Assembly (NCBI RefSeq): GCF_029016485.1
Contig: NZ_CP092106.1
Coordinates: 434,001 to 498,000, forward strand
Source: Vibrio sp. JC009
GTDB taxonomy: Bacteria; Pseudomonadota; Gammaproteobacteria; Enterobacterales; Vibrionaceae
DNA length: 64,000 nucleotides
Direction of reading: 5' to 3'
Shown: positions 1 to 8,087 of the stretch, piece after piece
Layout of the letters: the number at the start of each line of letters is the position of its first letter
Numbering within the stretch: position 1 is the stretch's first letter
The notes under the pieces: generated by a model
The model's input: the letters and a program-made list of their open reading frames with translations, nothing else
What the model was told of the DNA's origin: nothing
Databases searched by the model: none
Made by a program: the position numbers and the translations under genes

Positions 1-392
1 AGTCTGAGCTTGTGGGGTACCGGGCGACAAGAAGGATAACGGTGACCACTTATAATCTGGAGCAACTCAATACCTATCTGGATGAAGCGCTGGGAGAGGG
101 AATTAAGCGAGTTGATAATATTCAACTGAAGGTAAAAAACAGGGATAAGTATCAGAGCTTAGCCCGCCTTGAAGCGATCAGAGATGCCAATGAAAAAGCG
201 AAATCTCTTGCTGAAGGCTTTGGTGGTGAGTTGCATGGTGTGTGGAAGGTCAGTTACCACAACAACCAGGGAGTGCAGCCTGTGATGATGAGAGCGATGA
301 ACGCAAAGGCTGAGTCTTCAATGGAGTATCAGGATACCAGTATCACTATCCGGGACAATGTCAGTGTGATTTACCGGTTTGAGCAGAAGTAA
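1..392 (+). CDS. SIMPL-domain (DUF541, YggE-like) protein, 3' part only
   Basis: The reading frame is open from the first bases of the window, so the gene begins upstream and only about the last 130 residues are visible. The segment VGYRATRRITVTT, followed by a long helix and the ending VSVIYRFEQK, fits the SIMPL/DUF541 family. E. coli YggE of this family is a periplasmic or outer protein linked to oxidative stress defence and also lies near serA. The codons before position 12 continue the same domain, so the GTG there is not a start. The gene converges on serA, with a terminator hairpin between them. Function beyond the family name is inference. Confidence 0.75.
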   Translation, partial: SELVGYRATRRITVTTYNLEQLNTYLDEALGEGIKRVDNIQLKVKNRDKYQSLARLEAIRDANEKAKSLAEGFGGELHGVWKVSYHNNQGVQPVMMRAMNAKAESSMEYQDTSITIRDNVSVIYRFEQK

Positions 393-396
393 TAAA

Positions 397-422
397 AAGC
401 CCGGCTGGTGACTGCCGGGCTT
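397..422 (-). terminator. Rho-independent terminator of serA
   Basis: The stem AAGCCCGGC/GCCGGGCTT has an 8-base loop. On the minus strand it is followed by a run of U, and it starts 8 bases past the serA stop. On the plus strand the tail is poor, so it mainly serves serA. Confidence 0.8.
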
Positions 423-429
423 ACAAGTA

Positions 430-1659
430 TTAGAAAAGAAGACGTGCGCGGATAGTGCCGTCGATGCCTTTCAGCTTCTGCAGAGCCTCTTCTGAGCGGT
501 CTGCTTCAATATCCAGAACAACATAACCGATATCTGCTTTTGTCTGCAGGTACTGACCAACGATGTTGATATTCTCTTCTGCGAAGATGGTGTTGATCTT
601 GTTCAGAATACCAGGGCGGTTTTCGTGAATGTGCAGCAGACGTGAAGCACCTGTGTGGCTTGGCAGAGATACTTCAGGGAAGTTCACACTTGATAGTGTT
701 GAACCGTTGTCAGAGTATTTCGCAAGCTTACCTGCAACCTCAATACCGATGTTTTCCTGAGCTTCCTGAGTAGAACCACCCACGTGCGGAGTCAGAATCA
801 CATTGTCAAACTTCATCAGTGGAGATTCAAACGGGTCTGCATTTGTTTTCGGCTCTGTCGGGAATACGTCCACAGCTGCACCGCCAAGGTGACCAGACTC
901 AAGAGAGTCACACAGTGCCGGAATATCAACAACGGTACCGCGAGCGGCGTTGATAAAGATAGCGCCAGGCTTCATGCGGGAGAACTCTTCAGCGCCCATC
1001 ATGTTTTTGGTTTCCGGTGTTTCCGGAACGTGAAGAGAGATAACATCACACTTGTTCAGCAGATCGCTCATGGTGTGAACCTGAGTGGCGTTACCCAGAG
1101 TCAGTTTGTTCTCGATATCGTAGAAGTAGACGCGCATGCCCAGGTTTTCAGCCATAATACCCAACTGAGTACCGATATGACCGTAACCGATAATACCAAG
1201 GCGCTTACCACGGGCCTCAAAAGAACCGATAGCACTTTTCTGCCAGATGCCACGGTGAGCCAGTGCGTTTTTCTCTGGAATGCCGCGAAGTAACAGAAGA
1301 AGCTGACCAACAACCAGTTCTGCAACGCTTCGTGTGTTTGAGAACGGCGCATTAAATACCGGAATACCACGCACAGCTGCCGCATTCAGGTTTACCTGGT
1401 TTGTACCAATACAGAAACAGCCAACAGCAACCAGCTTGTTCGCAGCCTGGAATACTTCTTCAGTCAGGTTAGTTCTGGAGCGGATACCGATAAAATGAAC
1501 ATCTTTCACTGCTTCAAGCAGTTCGTCTTCTGGCAGGGAGCCTTTATGGTATTCAATATTGGTGTAACCTGCGGCTTCTAAAACCTCTACCGTTGAAGGG
1601 TGTAGTCCTTCTAAAAGCAGGATTTTAATCTTATCTTTTTCCAGTGATACTTTCGCCAT
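430..1659 (-). CDS. serA: D-3-phosphoglycerate dehydrogenase
   Basis: This 409-residue protein catalyses the first committed step of serine synthesis, oxidising 3-phosphoglycerate with NAD+ in the cytoplasm. The Rossmann motif GIIGYGHIGTQLG lies near residues 155-167. The catalytic segments NAARGTVVD, DVFPTEP and TPHVGGST of the D-2-hydroxyacid dehydrogenase family follow. The last 70 residues form an ACT domain (LLHIHENRPGILNKI) and end in IRARLLF, as in E. coli SerA, whose ACT domain gives feedback inhibition by serine. Length is normal for the short gamma-proteobacterial form. It is transcribed alone, with its own terminator, next to rpiA as in E. coli. Confidence 0.97.
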   Translation of the reverse strand: MAKVSLEKDKIKILLLEGLHPSTVEVLEAAGYTNIEYHKGSLPEDELLEAVKDVHFIGIRSRTNLTEEVFQAANKLVAVGCFCIGTNQVNLNAAAVRGIPVFNAPFSNTRSVAELVVGQLLLLLRGIPEKNALAHRGIWQKSAIGSFEARGKRLGIIGYGHIGTQLGIMAENLGMRVYFYDIENKLTLGNATQVHTMSDLLNKCDVISLHVPETPETKNMMGAEEFSRMKPGAIFINAARGTVVDIPALCDSLESGHLGGAAVDVFPTEPKTNADPFESPLMKFDNVILTPHVGGSTQEAQENIGIEVAGKLAKYSDNGSTLSSVNFPEVSLPSHTGASRLLHIHENRPGILNKINTIFAEENINIVGQYLQTKADIGYVVLDIEADRSEEALQKLKGIDGTIRARLLF

Positions 1660-1823
1660 CTCTTCTCGTCCTTAAAATGAAAAGTTATAAGCGCAACTTT
1701 TTTTAATCTGATTAGCTAATCCCATGGGTGACACGGGGGATACTAGGGAAGGTTGCACAGTTAGTGACCATAAACTTACCAAAAAAAACGGCGTATGGGT
1801 AAGAAAATTACGGAATAAATAAT

Positions 1824-1850
1824 AAAAAACGGCGCTTTCAAGCGCCGTTC
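1824..1850 (-). terminator. Rho-independent terminator of rpiA
   Basis: The hairpin ACGGCGCT-ttca-AGCGCCGT is followed on the minus strand by TTTTTTATT, about 40 bases past the rpiA stop. The rest of the 230-base gap between serA and rpiA shows only a presumed serA promoter region. Confidence 0.85.
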
Positions 1851-1887
1851 GTCATTAAGCAACAGAAAATCAAGAAAACTTACTCAG

Positions 1888-2544
1888 TTAGTCTTCGATT
1901 TTTGCTCCTTCAGGAGTACCTGTAATCACCACATCAGCGCCGCGGTGAGCAAACAGGCCAACAGTCACAACGCCAGGAATGTTGTTGATCTTGTCTTCCA
2001 TCTCTTTCGGGTTGGTGATTTCAAGGCCGTATACATCAATAATGATATTGCCGTTATCCGTTACCACACCTTCACGGTAAGCCGGGTCACCACCCAGCTT
2101 CACCATTTCACGGCCAACCTGAGAGCGGGCCATCGGAATAACTTCAACCGGAAGCGGGAATTTACCCAGAACATCCACAGCTTTAGTACCGTCAACGATA
2201 CATACGAACTTCTCAGAGATAGCCGCAACAATCTTTTCGCGAGTCAGTGCAGCACCGCCGCCTTTGATCATTTCACGCGCCGGGTTAATTTCGTCTGCGC
2301 CGTCAACGTAAACATCCAGTTTTAGTATTTCGTTGCAGTCAAAAACTTCGATGCCAAGCGCCTTTAGTTTTTCCGTAGAGTCGACAGAGCTGGATACAGC
2401 ACCTTTGATGTCATCTTTCATAGTGCCCAGAGCATCAATGAAGTGTTTTACTGTAGAACCTGTACCAACGCCAACGATGCTTCCTTTTTCAACGTACTTA
2501 AGTGCCGCCCAGCCAGCTTCTTTCTTCATTTCATCTTGAGTCAT
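1888..2544 (-). CDS. rpiA: Ribose-5-phosphate isomerase A
   Basis: RpiA interconverts ribose-5-phosphate and ribulose-5-phosphate in the non-oxidative pentose phosphate pathway. The 218-residue protein shows the family motifs [13 protein letters not shown] (phosphate binding), DGADEINP (catalytic Asp) and [11 protein letters not shown]. The open frame extends upstream to 2619, but I place the start at 2544 ([18 protein letters not shown]). That matches the E. coli N-terminus, gives the usual length and has a GGAG ribosome binding site just upstream. The gene lies between serA and fau, all on the minus strand. It probably has its own promoter in the 50 bases after fau. Confidence 0.96.
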   Translation of the reverse strand: MTQDEMKKEAGWAALKYVEKGSIVGVGTGSTVKHFIDALGTMKDDIKGAVSSSVDSTEKLKALGIEVFDCNEILKLDVYVDGADEINPAREMIKGGGAALTREKIVAAISEKFVCIVDGTKAVDVLGKFPLPVEVIPMARSQVGREMVKLGGDPAYREGVVTDNGNIIIDVYGLEITNPKEMEDKINNIPGVVTVGLFAHRGADVVITGTPEGAKIED

Positions 2545-2597
2545 GCCATTCTCCGGAATTAATAGGGGGATATATTGCGCGGGATTATAGCGGTTTC

Positions 2598-3194
2598 TTA
2601 CTCGCTTTCCCATTGCCAAATTTTATCAGGGGTAATGATATAAGGAAGCGGGACATCCCAGGGCTCAACCGGTACTTCATCAACTTGCTGGCAGTTGTGA
2701 GCAATACCAGCCGGAGTGGGGCCTTCGCCTGTTTTAAACCACTTCTCAAGTGTTCTGTCGTAATACCCGCCGCCCATACCAAGCCTGTGCCCTTTGTCAT
2801 CAAAGGCCACCAGAGGAGTGAAAACAATATCCAATTCAGACACAGGCACAATTTTCTGTTTATCCAGCTCCGGCTCCTGAATATTAAAGCGGTTCTCTAC
2901 CATAGGGGTTTGCGGAGTATATTCCAGAAATAGCAGATGCCCTTTGGAGAAAGGGTGAATTACAGGCAGGCAAACGGTTTTTCCCTGCTGCCAGAAGTAT
3001 TCAATGATAGGGTGAGTATCTATCTCGCCGTCTGCAGATAAATAGATGGCAATATTTTGCGCGGTCTGGATTAACGGGAATTTTTTGACTTTTTGCAGGA
3101 TATCCTCAGCGGCCAGAGTCTGATCTAAGGCGTTGATGGCGTTTCTATTGCTGCGGATTTGCTTGCGGATTTCTGTTCTGGACAGGTTTGGCAT
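2598..3194 (-). CDS. fau: 5-formyltetrahydrofolate cyclo-ligase
   Basis: Also called YgfA, this enzyme uses ATP to turn 5-formyl-THF into 5,10-methenyl-THF, returning a storage folate to the one-carbon pool. The 198-residue protein begins [14 protein letters not shown]. In its C-terminal half it carries the family signature [12 protein letters not shown], and earlier the substrate-site segment [11 protein letters not shown]. The open frame reaches 3248, but codons above 3194 lie inside the 6S RNA gene, so 3194 is the better start. As in E. coli it is directly downstream of ssrS and probably cotranscribed with it. Confidence 0.95.
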   Translation of the reverse strand: MPNLSRTEIRKQIRSNRNAINALDQTLAAEDILQKVKKFPLIQTAQNIAIYLSADGEIDTHPIIEYFWQQGKTVCLPVIHPFSKGHLLFLEYTPQTPMVENRFNIQEPELDKQKIVPVSELDIVFTPLVAFDDKGHRLGMGGGYYDRTLEKWFKTGEGPTPAGIAHNCQQVDEVPVEPWDVPLPYIITPDKIWQWESE

Positions 3195-3197
3195 AGA

Positions 3198-3381
3198 GGT
3201 ACCCCAGAGTGCCGTTGAGGATATTGACCCTTGAACCAGCTGGTTCAAGGCGGATCAGCAATGATAACCGTAGGCTTCTCGATACGGGCCGAGCTTGCTC
3301 AATAGCTATCAAGTACTAACCCTTAGGTATTGCTTATCGGCTCAGGGACGTAATCCTGCTGACAAACACTCCAGGGTAAAT
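3198..3381 (-). ncRNA. ssrS: 6S RNA
   Basis: 6S RNA mimics an open promoter and sequesters sigma-70 RNA polymerase. Read on the minus strand, the segment has the conserved blocks CCCTGAGCCGATA and TCGAGAAGCCT and the loop-stem CTTGAACCAGCTGGTTCAAG. The two ends close in a 12-bp stem (UACCCUGGAGUG at 3379-3368 with CACUCUGGGGUA near 3211-3200). Total length of about 184 nt equals that of E. coli. Its place between zapA and fau is the classic one. Exact ends are estimated from the closing stem. Confidence 0.93.
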
Positions 3382-3390
3382 TTGAGTATA

Positions 3391-3696
3391 TCACTGCTGT
3401 CCGTGTGATAAATCTTTTAATGCATCTTCTAACGATGCACTGAGCTTTTCCATGCGCTCAGTCATCTGCTTTTGACTTTCTTCATCAGTTTTTCTCTGCT
3501 GAAGTTCGTAGCAGGCGTTTAGTGCAGCGATAGTAAGCAGCTTTTCTGTGTTAGCTACATTAGTCTTTTCGCTCATCTTCTGTAGTCGTTCATTCAGGTC
3601 AGCAGCAGCGTTAAGCAATGACTCTTCCTGACCCGGAGGACAGTTAACTCTGGTCATCTTACCTAGAATCTCTATTTCTACCGCTTGATTACTCAT
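3391..3696 (-). CDS. zapA: Cell division protein ZapA
   Basis: ZapA binds and cross-links FtsZ filaments at the division site. The 101-residue protein has the family's N-terminal beta part (VEIEILGKMTRVNCPPGQEESL) and a long C-terminal coiled coil from about residue 35, rich in Glu, Leu and Lys, which makes the tetramer. The frame extends to 3723, but MSNQAVEIEILG at 3696 matches family N-termini. It lies upstream of 6S RNA and divergent from ygfB, as in E. coli. Confidence 0.95.
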   Translation of the reverse strand: MSNQAVEIEILGKMTRVNCPPGQEESLLNAAADLNERLQKMSEKTNVANTEKLLTIAALNACYELQQRKTDEESQKQMTERMEKLSASLEDALKDLSHGQQ

Positions 3697-4106
3697 ACCG
3701 AATGAACTCTTAATGCGCCACAAAAGCCGTTTGGTGGTCTGTTACCACCGAAGTGGAACTATAGGTAAAGCCAATTTAAGATTCAAGTGATTCCTCATTA
3801 ATTCGGTATATTTGCTGATGCAATGACTCAGGAACTAAGCGAATTGTCTATTTGTTATTCTGAGGAGCCGAAAGGGTAGTGGACTGATATTGATAAGCAA
3901 ACCGTTCTTGCCATGGATGGCAAGATCGAGCCCCATGGAAGGGTTTATGCGTGTTTGTGTTCAATATCAGTTCACTGCCCTCTCCACCGAACTTTTAGCT
4001 ACCAGCTTATCTCCTGCTTGTCTCAAAACGCTTTTTACCATTCCCGCCTTAGCCATGAAATGATACGATTACTCTTTAACAAACATTTAATAAATAGTGA
4101 GTCATC
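3697..4106. other. zapA-ygfB intergenic region
   Basis: This 410-base divergent gap holds the presumed zapA and ygfB promoters and a 107-bp palindromic repeat (3874-3980, listed separately). An open frame at 3913-4110 mostly translates the repeat and is not counted as a gene. Confidence 0.6.
3874..3980 (+). repeat. 107-bp palindromic repeat, copy A1
   Basis: The 20-bp terminal arms 3874-3893 and 3961-3980 are inverted repeats with two mismatches. The inside contains TGATAAGCAAACC, a small hairpin around CTTGCCATGGATGGCAAG, and GGGTTTATGCGTGTTTGTG. Three more copies of exactly the same length occur in this window (4693, 24776, 28563). A1 is in the plus orientation. Confidence 0.9.
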
Positions 4107-4676
4107 ATGAGCGAAACAACGCTTCCGGAATATCTGAGTGTGGAATCGGTACTTCAGTCGGCAGAGCTGTCTGTCACCCCTGCTGAGTTACATGGTTTGC
4201 TGGCAGGTATGCTAAGTGGCGGGATGTCTTTGAATGATACAAGCTGGCAGCCGCTGATTTTTGATTACACCAGTGATGGTATGGCCTGGACTGACAGGGC
4301 TCTGAGAATTGCCGACGATATTCTAAAGGTTACAACATCAGAACTGACGGGCACGGGCATGGAGATGTCGCTGCTGTTACCTGATGAAGATAAGGATCTT
4401 TTGGAATTTGCTGATGCTTTGTCTGACTGGGTGAATCACTTTATTTCTGGCCTGGGCCTGATTAACGTTTCTCTGAAAGATATGCCAGAGGATGTAAAAG
4501 AAGCGCTGGGTGACTTAGAAGAAATCGGCAAGCTTGGTATTGATGAAGATGACGATATGGATGAGCAGGCGGACCTGCTGGAGCAGGTTATTGAGCATGT
4601 AAAAGCGTGTGTGCTGACTATTCATGCTCAGTATGGTGTTAAGGCGGAGAAAGATAGCCAGCCTACGATACATTAA
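4107..4676 (+). CDS. ygfB: UPF0149 family protein YgfB
   Basis: This 189-residue all-helical protein belongs to the YgfB/UPF0149 family. The start MSETTLPEYLSVESVL and the segment TPAELHGLLAGMLSGG are typical, and the middle is strongly acidic (IDEDDDMDEQADLLEQV). The biochemical role is unsettled in most species; in Pseudomonas a homologue has been tied to gene regulation affecting beta-lactam resistance. In E. coli it is followed by pepP and ubiH. Here a 107-bp repeat and then ubiH follow directly, so pepP is not at this place. Copies A1 and A2 of that repeat bracket the gene in opposite orientation. Confidence 0.9.
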   Translation: MSETTLPEYLSVESVLQSAELSVTPAELHGLLAGMLSGGMSLNDTSWQPLIFDYTSDGMAWTDRALRIADDILKVTTSELTGTGMEMSLLLPDEDKDLLEFADALSDWVNHFISGLGLINVSLKDMPEDVKEALGDLEEIGKLGIDEDDDMDEQADLLEQVIEHVKACVLTIHAQYGVKAEKDSQPTIH

Positions 4677-4692
4677 GGTTTGGCCCGGTGGC

Positions 4693-4799
4693 GGGCATCA
4701 TACTGGTATCGAACACAAACACGCATAGACCCATCCATGGGGCTCCACCGTGCCTTCCCTGGCACGGAGGGTTTGCTTATCGATACCAGCATGATGCCC
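4693..4799 (-). repeat. 107-bp palindromic repeat, copy A2
   Basis: Arms 4693-4712 and 4780-4799 are inverted repeats with one mismatch. The inside is the reverse complement of copies A1 and A4 (GGTATCGAACACAAACACGC ... GGGTTTGCTTATCGATACC). It begins 16 bases after the ygfB stop and is probably transcribed with ygfB and ubiH. It is translatable in the ubiH frame but is not part of that protein. Confidence 0.9.
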
Positions 4800-4841
4800 T
4801 CAGTAACATGTGTACAAAGTGTCAGGGATGAAAAGCGAGCA

Positions 4842-6017
4842 ATGAAACACTACGATATCGCAATTGCCGGTGGTGCCATGGCCGGGGCAACGTTAGCTCT
4901 GGCCTTGAGTGAGCTGAGTAACCGCAGCTTTTCCATTGCGGTGATTGAACCCTATCAGGCCGATAACTCTCTTCATCCCGGGTTTGACTCCCGCTCTATT
5001 GCGCTTTCGCATGGAACCGTGAATATCCTTAAATCCTTTAGCTTATGGGAAGGCATAAAGTCTGAAGCGACGGCTATCAGGCATATTCATGTGTCTGACA
5101 GAGGCCATGCCGGAATGACGGATATCGTTGCTGCTGATTATGCCGTTGATGCTTTGGGCTATGTTGCCGAGCTGGAAAAGGTGGGCTGTTTTTATCATAG
5201 CCGCTTGAATCAGCTGGATAATATCGACTTCCTGTGCCCGGATTCTGTGAGCGATATTGAGTCATTTCCTGATGTTGTGCGGGTGACGCTGAAGTCGCAA
5301 GTGCAGTTTGAAGCTAACTTGCTGGTGGCAGCTGATGGTGCGGTATCGCACTGCTGCCAGTTAATGAAGATTGAAAACCTGCAGCATGACTTTAATCAGA
5401 CGGCTTTGATTGCCAATATCTCCGCCACAGAAGCGCATAATGGCAGGGCCTTTGAGCGCTTTACCAAAAACGGGCCGCTTGCGCTGCTTCCTTTGACTCA
5501 AGACAGAATGTCACTGGTCTGGTGTTTATCTCCGGAGATTGCATCTCAGATGATGGCGGTTTCTGATGAAGAGTTTCTCGCTCAGCTACAGGATTCATTT
5601 GGCTGGCGACTGGGAAAACTGACTCAGGTTGGCTCCAGAGCTTCCTATCCGCTGATACTGAAAGAAAAAAGTAAAATCACTTCCCATCGCTTTGCGACAG
5701 TTGGCAATGCCGCTCAGACTCTTCACCCTATTGCCGGGCAGGGTTTTAATCTTGGTATCCGCGATGTGGCCTCGTTGGCTGAAGAGCTGGTTAAGAGTGA
5801 TGATCCCGGTGCCTTCCGGACCTTAAACCGCTATCAGCAAAGAAGAGAGGATGACCGCCGCTCTACGATTGATCTGACGGCGGGATTGGTACATGTTTTC
5901 TCAAATGAGTGGTTGCCTCTGGTTGTGGGAAGAAACGTATCGCTGATGGCAATGGATAATATTCCTCTGCTTACAAAGCCACTACTGAGCAGAACCATGG
6001 GTATGGTGAAAAGATAG
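4842..6017 (+). CDS. ubiH: 2-octaprenyl-6-methoxyphenol hydroxylase (ubiquinone synthesis)
   Basis: UbiH is an FAD-dependent monooxygenase that hydroxylates an intermediate of ubiquinone synthesis in the membrane-associated Ubi complex. The 391-residue protein starts MKHYDIAIAGGAMAGATLAL, the ADP-binding fold of FAD enzymes. It has the middle motif LLVAADGAVS and the second FAD motif GNAAQTLHPIAGQGFNLG. The GNAAQ form, in place of GDAAH, is typical of UbiH. The frame is open back to 4680, but that part translates repeat A2, so the ATG at 4842 is the real start. The gene is followed after 3 bases by ubiI, so the two form an operon. Confidence 0.95.
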   Translation: MKHYDIAIAGGAMAGATLALALSELSNRSFSIAVIEPYQADNSLHPGFDSRSIALSHGTVNILKSFSLWEGIKSEATAIRHIHVSDRGHAGMTDIVAADYAVDALGYVAELEKVGCFYHSRLNQLDNIDFLCPDSVSDIESFPDVVRVTLKSQVQFEANLLVAADGAVSHCCQLMKIENLQHDFNQTALIANISATEAHNGRAFERFTKNGPLALLPLTQDRMSLVWCLSPEIASQMMAVSDEEFLAQLQDSFGWRLGKLTQVGSRASYPLILKEKSKITSHRFATVGNAAQTLHPIAGQGFNLGIRDVASLAEELVKSDDPGAFRTLNRYQQRREDDRRSTIDLTAGLVHVFSNEWLPLVVGRNVSLMAMDNIPLLTKPLLSRTMGMVKR

Positions 6018-6020
6018 ATT

Positions 6021-7247
6021 ATGATGAAAAGTTTTGATATCGCCATTATTGGTGGCGGGATGGTTGGCTTAACGCTGGCTGCCGCTCTGAAAGATACGGA
6101 TTTAAGAATTGCTGTTGTGGAGGCGAATAAACCTTCAGATGAACTGGATCTTCTGCCGGATGTGCGTGTATCTGCGCTAAGCCGGGCAAGTGAAGTGATT
6201 ATGCGGAATCTTGGCGCCTGGCCGGGAATAGAGCGCAGGCGTTTTTCTCCCTATAAAGCAATGGAAGTCTGGGAACAGGACAGCTTCGCCCGCATTGAAT
6301 TTAATGCCGGTGAATTCGGACAGCCTAATCTGGGGCATATTGTTGAAAACAGGGTGATACAACTGGCACTGCTGGAGCAGGTAAGCAATCAGCCAAATGT
6401 AACCATGTATATGCCGACCAGATGTCAGAGTCTGGTAATGGGCGAAAGCGAAGCCTGGATTACTTTAGATAACGGCCAGTCCCTGACCACTAAGCTTGTT
6501 GTGGGCGCGGACGGTGCTAACTCCTGGGTTCGCCAGCAGATGGATATTCCCTTAACTCACTGGGATTACGGCCACAGTGCCATTGTTGCCAATATAAGAA
6601 CGGCTGAACCTCACCAAAAAACAGCAAGGCAGTCATTTTCACCTATGGGACCTCTGGCTTTTCTGCCAATGTCTGAACCGGATATGAGTTCAATTGTCTG
6701 GTCAACGGATCCAAACCGCGCCGAGCAGTTGCTGGCTATGCCGGATGATGAATTTAACAAGCATCTGTCAGCCGAGTTTGATATGAAGCTTGGACGCTGC
6801 AGAGTTATCGGTGACAGGCAGGCATTTCCGCTAAAAATGCGTTATGCAAGAGACTTTACTCTGGAGCGCATTGCATTGGTTGGAGATGCGGCTCATACCA
6901 TACATCCGCTTGCCGGGCAGGGTGTTAACCTTGGACTGTTAGATGCGGCCAGTCTGGCTCAGGTTATTCTGGAATTGTGGCAGAATGGGGAAGATATCGG
7001 CCGCCGCCCCGGGCTGAGAAAATACGAGCGCTGGAGAAAATCTGAAGCGGCAAAAATGATTGCTGCAATGCAGGGGTTCAGAGATCTGTTTGATGGCGGA
7101 AATCCTGCGAAGAAACTGGTTCGTGGTATAGGTATGACTCTTGCCGGTAAGCTGCCGGGAGCAAAAGATGAGCTTATGAAGCGCGCTCTGGGGTTAAAAG
7201 GTAACCTGCCTTATCTTGCCAAAATGCCTGATTTTGCTGGTAAATAG
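6021..7247 (+). CDS. ubiI: FAD-dependent 2-polyprenylphenol hydroxylase UbiI/VisC
   Basis: A paralogue of UbiH, this 408-residue enzyme performs the C5 hydroxylation in ubiquinone synthesis in E. coli (UbiI, formerly VisC). Visible motifs are FDIAIIGGGMVGLTLA at the N-terminus, LVVGADGANSWVR in the middle and GDAAHTIHPLAGQGVNLG near residue 290-307. Start codons ATG ATG follow ubiH by 3 bases, so translation is coupled. A bidirectional hairpin ends the operon 10 bases past the stop. Assignment to UbiI over UbiF rests on gene order and motif form. Confidence 0.93.
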   Translation: MMKSFDIAIIGGGMVGLTLAAALKDTDLRIAVVEANKPSDELDLLPDVRVSALSRASEVIMRNLGAWPGIERRRFSPYKAMEVWEQDSFARIEFNAGEFGQPNLGHIVENRVIQLALLEQVSNQPNVTMYMPTRCQSLVMGESEAWITLDNGQSLTTKLVVGADGANSWVRQQMDIPLTHWDYGHSAIVANIRTAEPHQKTARQSFSPMGPLAFLPMSEPDMSSIVWSTDPNRAEQLLAMPDDEFNKHLSAEFDMKLGRCRVIGDRQAFPLKMRYARDFTLERIALVGDAAHTIHPLAGQGVNLGLLDAASLAQVILELWQNGEDIGRRPGLRKYERWRKSEAAKMIAAMQGFRDLFDGGNPAKKLVRGIGMTLAGKLPGAKDELMKRALGLKGNLPYLAKMPDFAGK

Positions 7248-7255
7248 CTGAAACT

Positions 7256-7286
7256 AAAAAGGGTTGGTATTATAAACCAACCCCTT
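7256..7286. terminator. Bidirectional terminator between ubiI and the small ORF
   Basis: The stem GGGTTGGT-attataa-ACCAACCC is flanked by an A-run on the left and a T-rich tail on the right, so it can end transcription from both converging genes. Confidence 0.8.
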
Positions 7287-7309
7287 CCTCTTTTGAGAAC
7301 AAAAAACAA

Positions 7310-7516
7310 TTAAGCGTACGCGCAACGAAGTCTCATTACCTCTTCATTGATCTCTTTTACAGCCATAAAATGACGCTTGTCAGCTCGCTCCGGCAATATG
7401 AGCTTACCGTTATCAAATTCAAATTTTCCAATTCCGTAGATGTAAATTCTTCCTTTAAAAAGCCTACTAACATGCTTCGCTATCATGCCGGGTGAATAGC
7501 GCTTAAACAACCTCAT
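7310..7516 (-). CDS. Small conserved-looking protein of unknown function
   Basis: This 68-residue basic protein (MRLFKRYSPGMIAKHVSRLF...) has a central stretch rich in Tyr, Gly and Phe (GRIYIYGIGKFEFDNG) and the ending EVMRLRCAYA. There is no signal peptide or membrane segment. I do not recognise a named family, though I believe similar short proteins occur across vibrios. Support for it being real: a proper ATG, compact layout against the shared terminator and an amino-acid composition like a folded small protein. A weak GGA lies upstream of the start. Confidence 0.65.
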   Translation of the reverse strand: MRLFKRYSPGMIAKHVSRLFKGRIYIYGIGKFEFDNGKLILPERADKRHFMAVKEINEEVMRLRCAYA

Positions 7517-7821
7517 AGTTGAATCCTTGTTATCAATCTTGCAAGACGAATTATAGAAAAAACAGGGTTACATTAATGTGACTAAAACCGACTAAAGATT
7601 CGCATGAACCTATGGATTTGGATTTTTGTGCTGAGTTCTGCATAAATGAGGATATTTATCCGCATCAGCGTGACCTTGGGCGCAAAAATTAAATCGGATA
7701 TTTATTCGTTTTTAGATTTAATGAACTCTTGGCTAAATTTTGTACTAAGTTTGTTCATTTAAAGCTCACTTAATAAGGATAGTTCGGTTTCTGGCTTCTA
7801 CCAGAAAAAAGAGCAGATAGT

Positions 7822-7985
7822 CTAAAAAAAAATGCCCGCGCAAGGCGGGCCAATAGTCACAGATGCATTACACAAAAGTGGATAACTGAATAAATCAGCG
7901 GATTCACTTTTTCTCCGGCTCAAAAGCAACGTAAAAAACGTTAGAGCCGAACAGCACGAAGAGCATACACAAAATAAGGTCTTGT
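7822..7985 (-). ncRNA. Candidate small RNA ending in a strong terminator
   Basis: Reading the minus strand, an AT-rich putative promoter near 7990-8020 is followed by a hairpin at 7949-7916 (CGGCTC/GAGCCG outside, AACGT/ACGTT inside). About 65 bases of little structure come next, then the terminator GCCCGC-cttgc-GCGGGC at 7850-7834 with a run of eight U. No ORF fits inside. The predicted RNA is about 150-165 nt. I do not recognise it as a known vibrio sRNA. The 5' end is a guess. Confidence 0.5.
7824..7850 (-). terminator. Terminator of the candidate sRNA
   Basis: A 6-bp GC stem with a 5-base loop is followed on the minus strand by eight U residues. No annotated minus-strand gene ends close by: the YbaK-type gene stops more than 230 bases upstream. 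That argues for a separate transcript. Confidence 0.75.
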
Positions 7986-8037
7986 GAATATTTATTTGTT
8001 GTAATTAATTAAATATTCATAATTGGGAGTTTATTAG

Positions 8038-8053
8038 TGTGATCTAGATCGAG
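8038..8053 (-). promoter_or_regulatory. CRP-like site
   Basis: TGTGATCTAGATCGAG has one perfect CRP half site and a degraded second half (consensus TGTGA-N6-TCACA). It lies about 50 bases upstream of the start proposed for the minus-strand sRNA and just past the 3' end of the YbaK-type gene. Confidence 0.4.
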
Positions 8054-8087
8054 ATAATATGAAAGGATGTAATTGTGTTCTCACTAA

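Larger units (their letters stand above)
7517..8087. other. 570-base gap with candidate sRNA and CRP-like site
   Basis: No convincing ORF is present. The left half is AT-rich, with two near-identical words GGATATTTATCCG (7650) and CGGATATTTATTCG (7696). The right half has a strong minus-strand terminator, a hairpin and a CRP-like site, listed separately. Confidence 0.5.

Noticed and set aside
784..1293. 169-residue plus-strand ORF opposite serA, and many similar long ORFs opposite known genes
   Set aside because: They are antisense shadows caused by the codon use of the real genes; none shows a recognisable domain.
3913..4110. 65-residue ORF, and the similar one at 28602-28829
   Set aside because: Their similar N-termini (MDGK-EP-GRVYACLCSI) come from translating the 107-bp repeat; the C-terminal parts are unrelated and enter other genes' leaders.
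4680..4841. N-terminal extension of UbiH
   Set aside because: It translates repeat A2 and has no counterpart in the UbiH family; the FAD motif begins right after the ATG at 4842.
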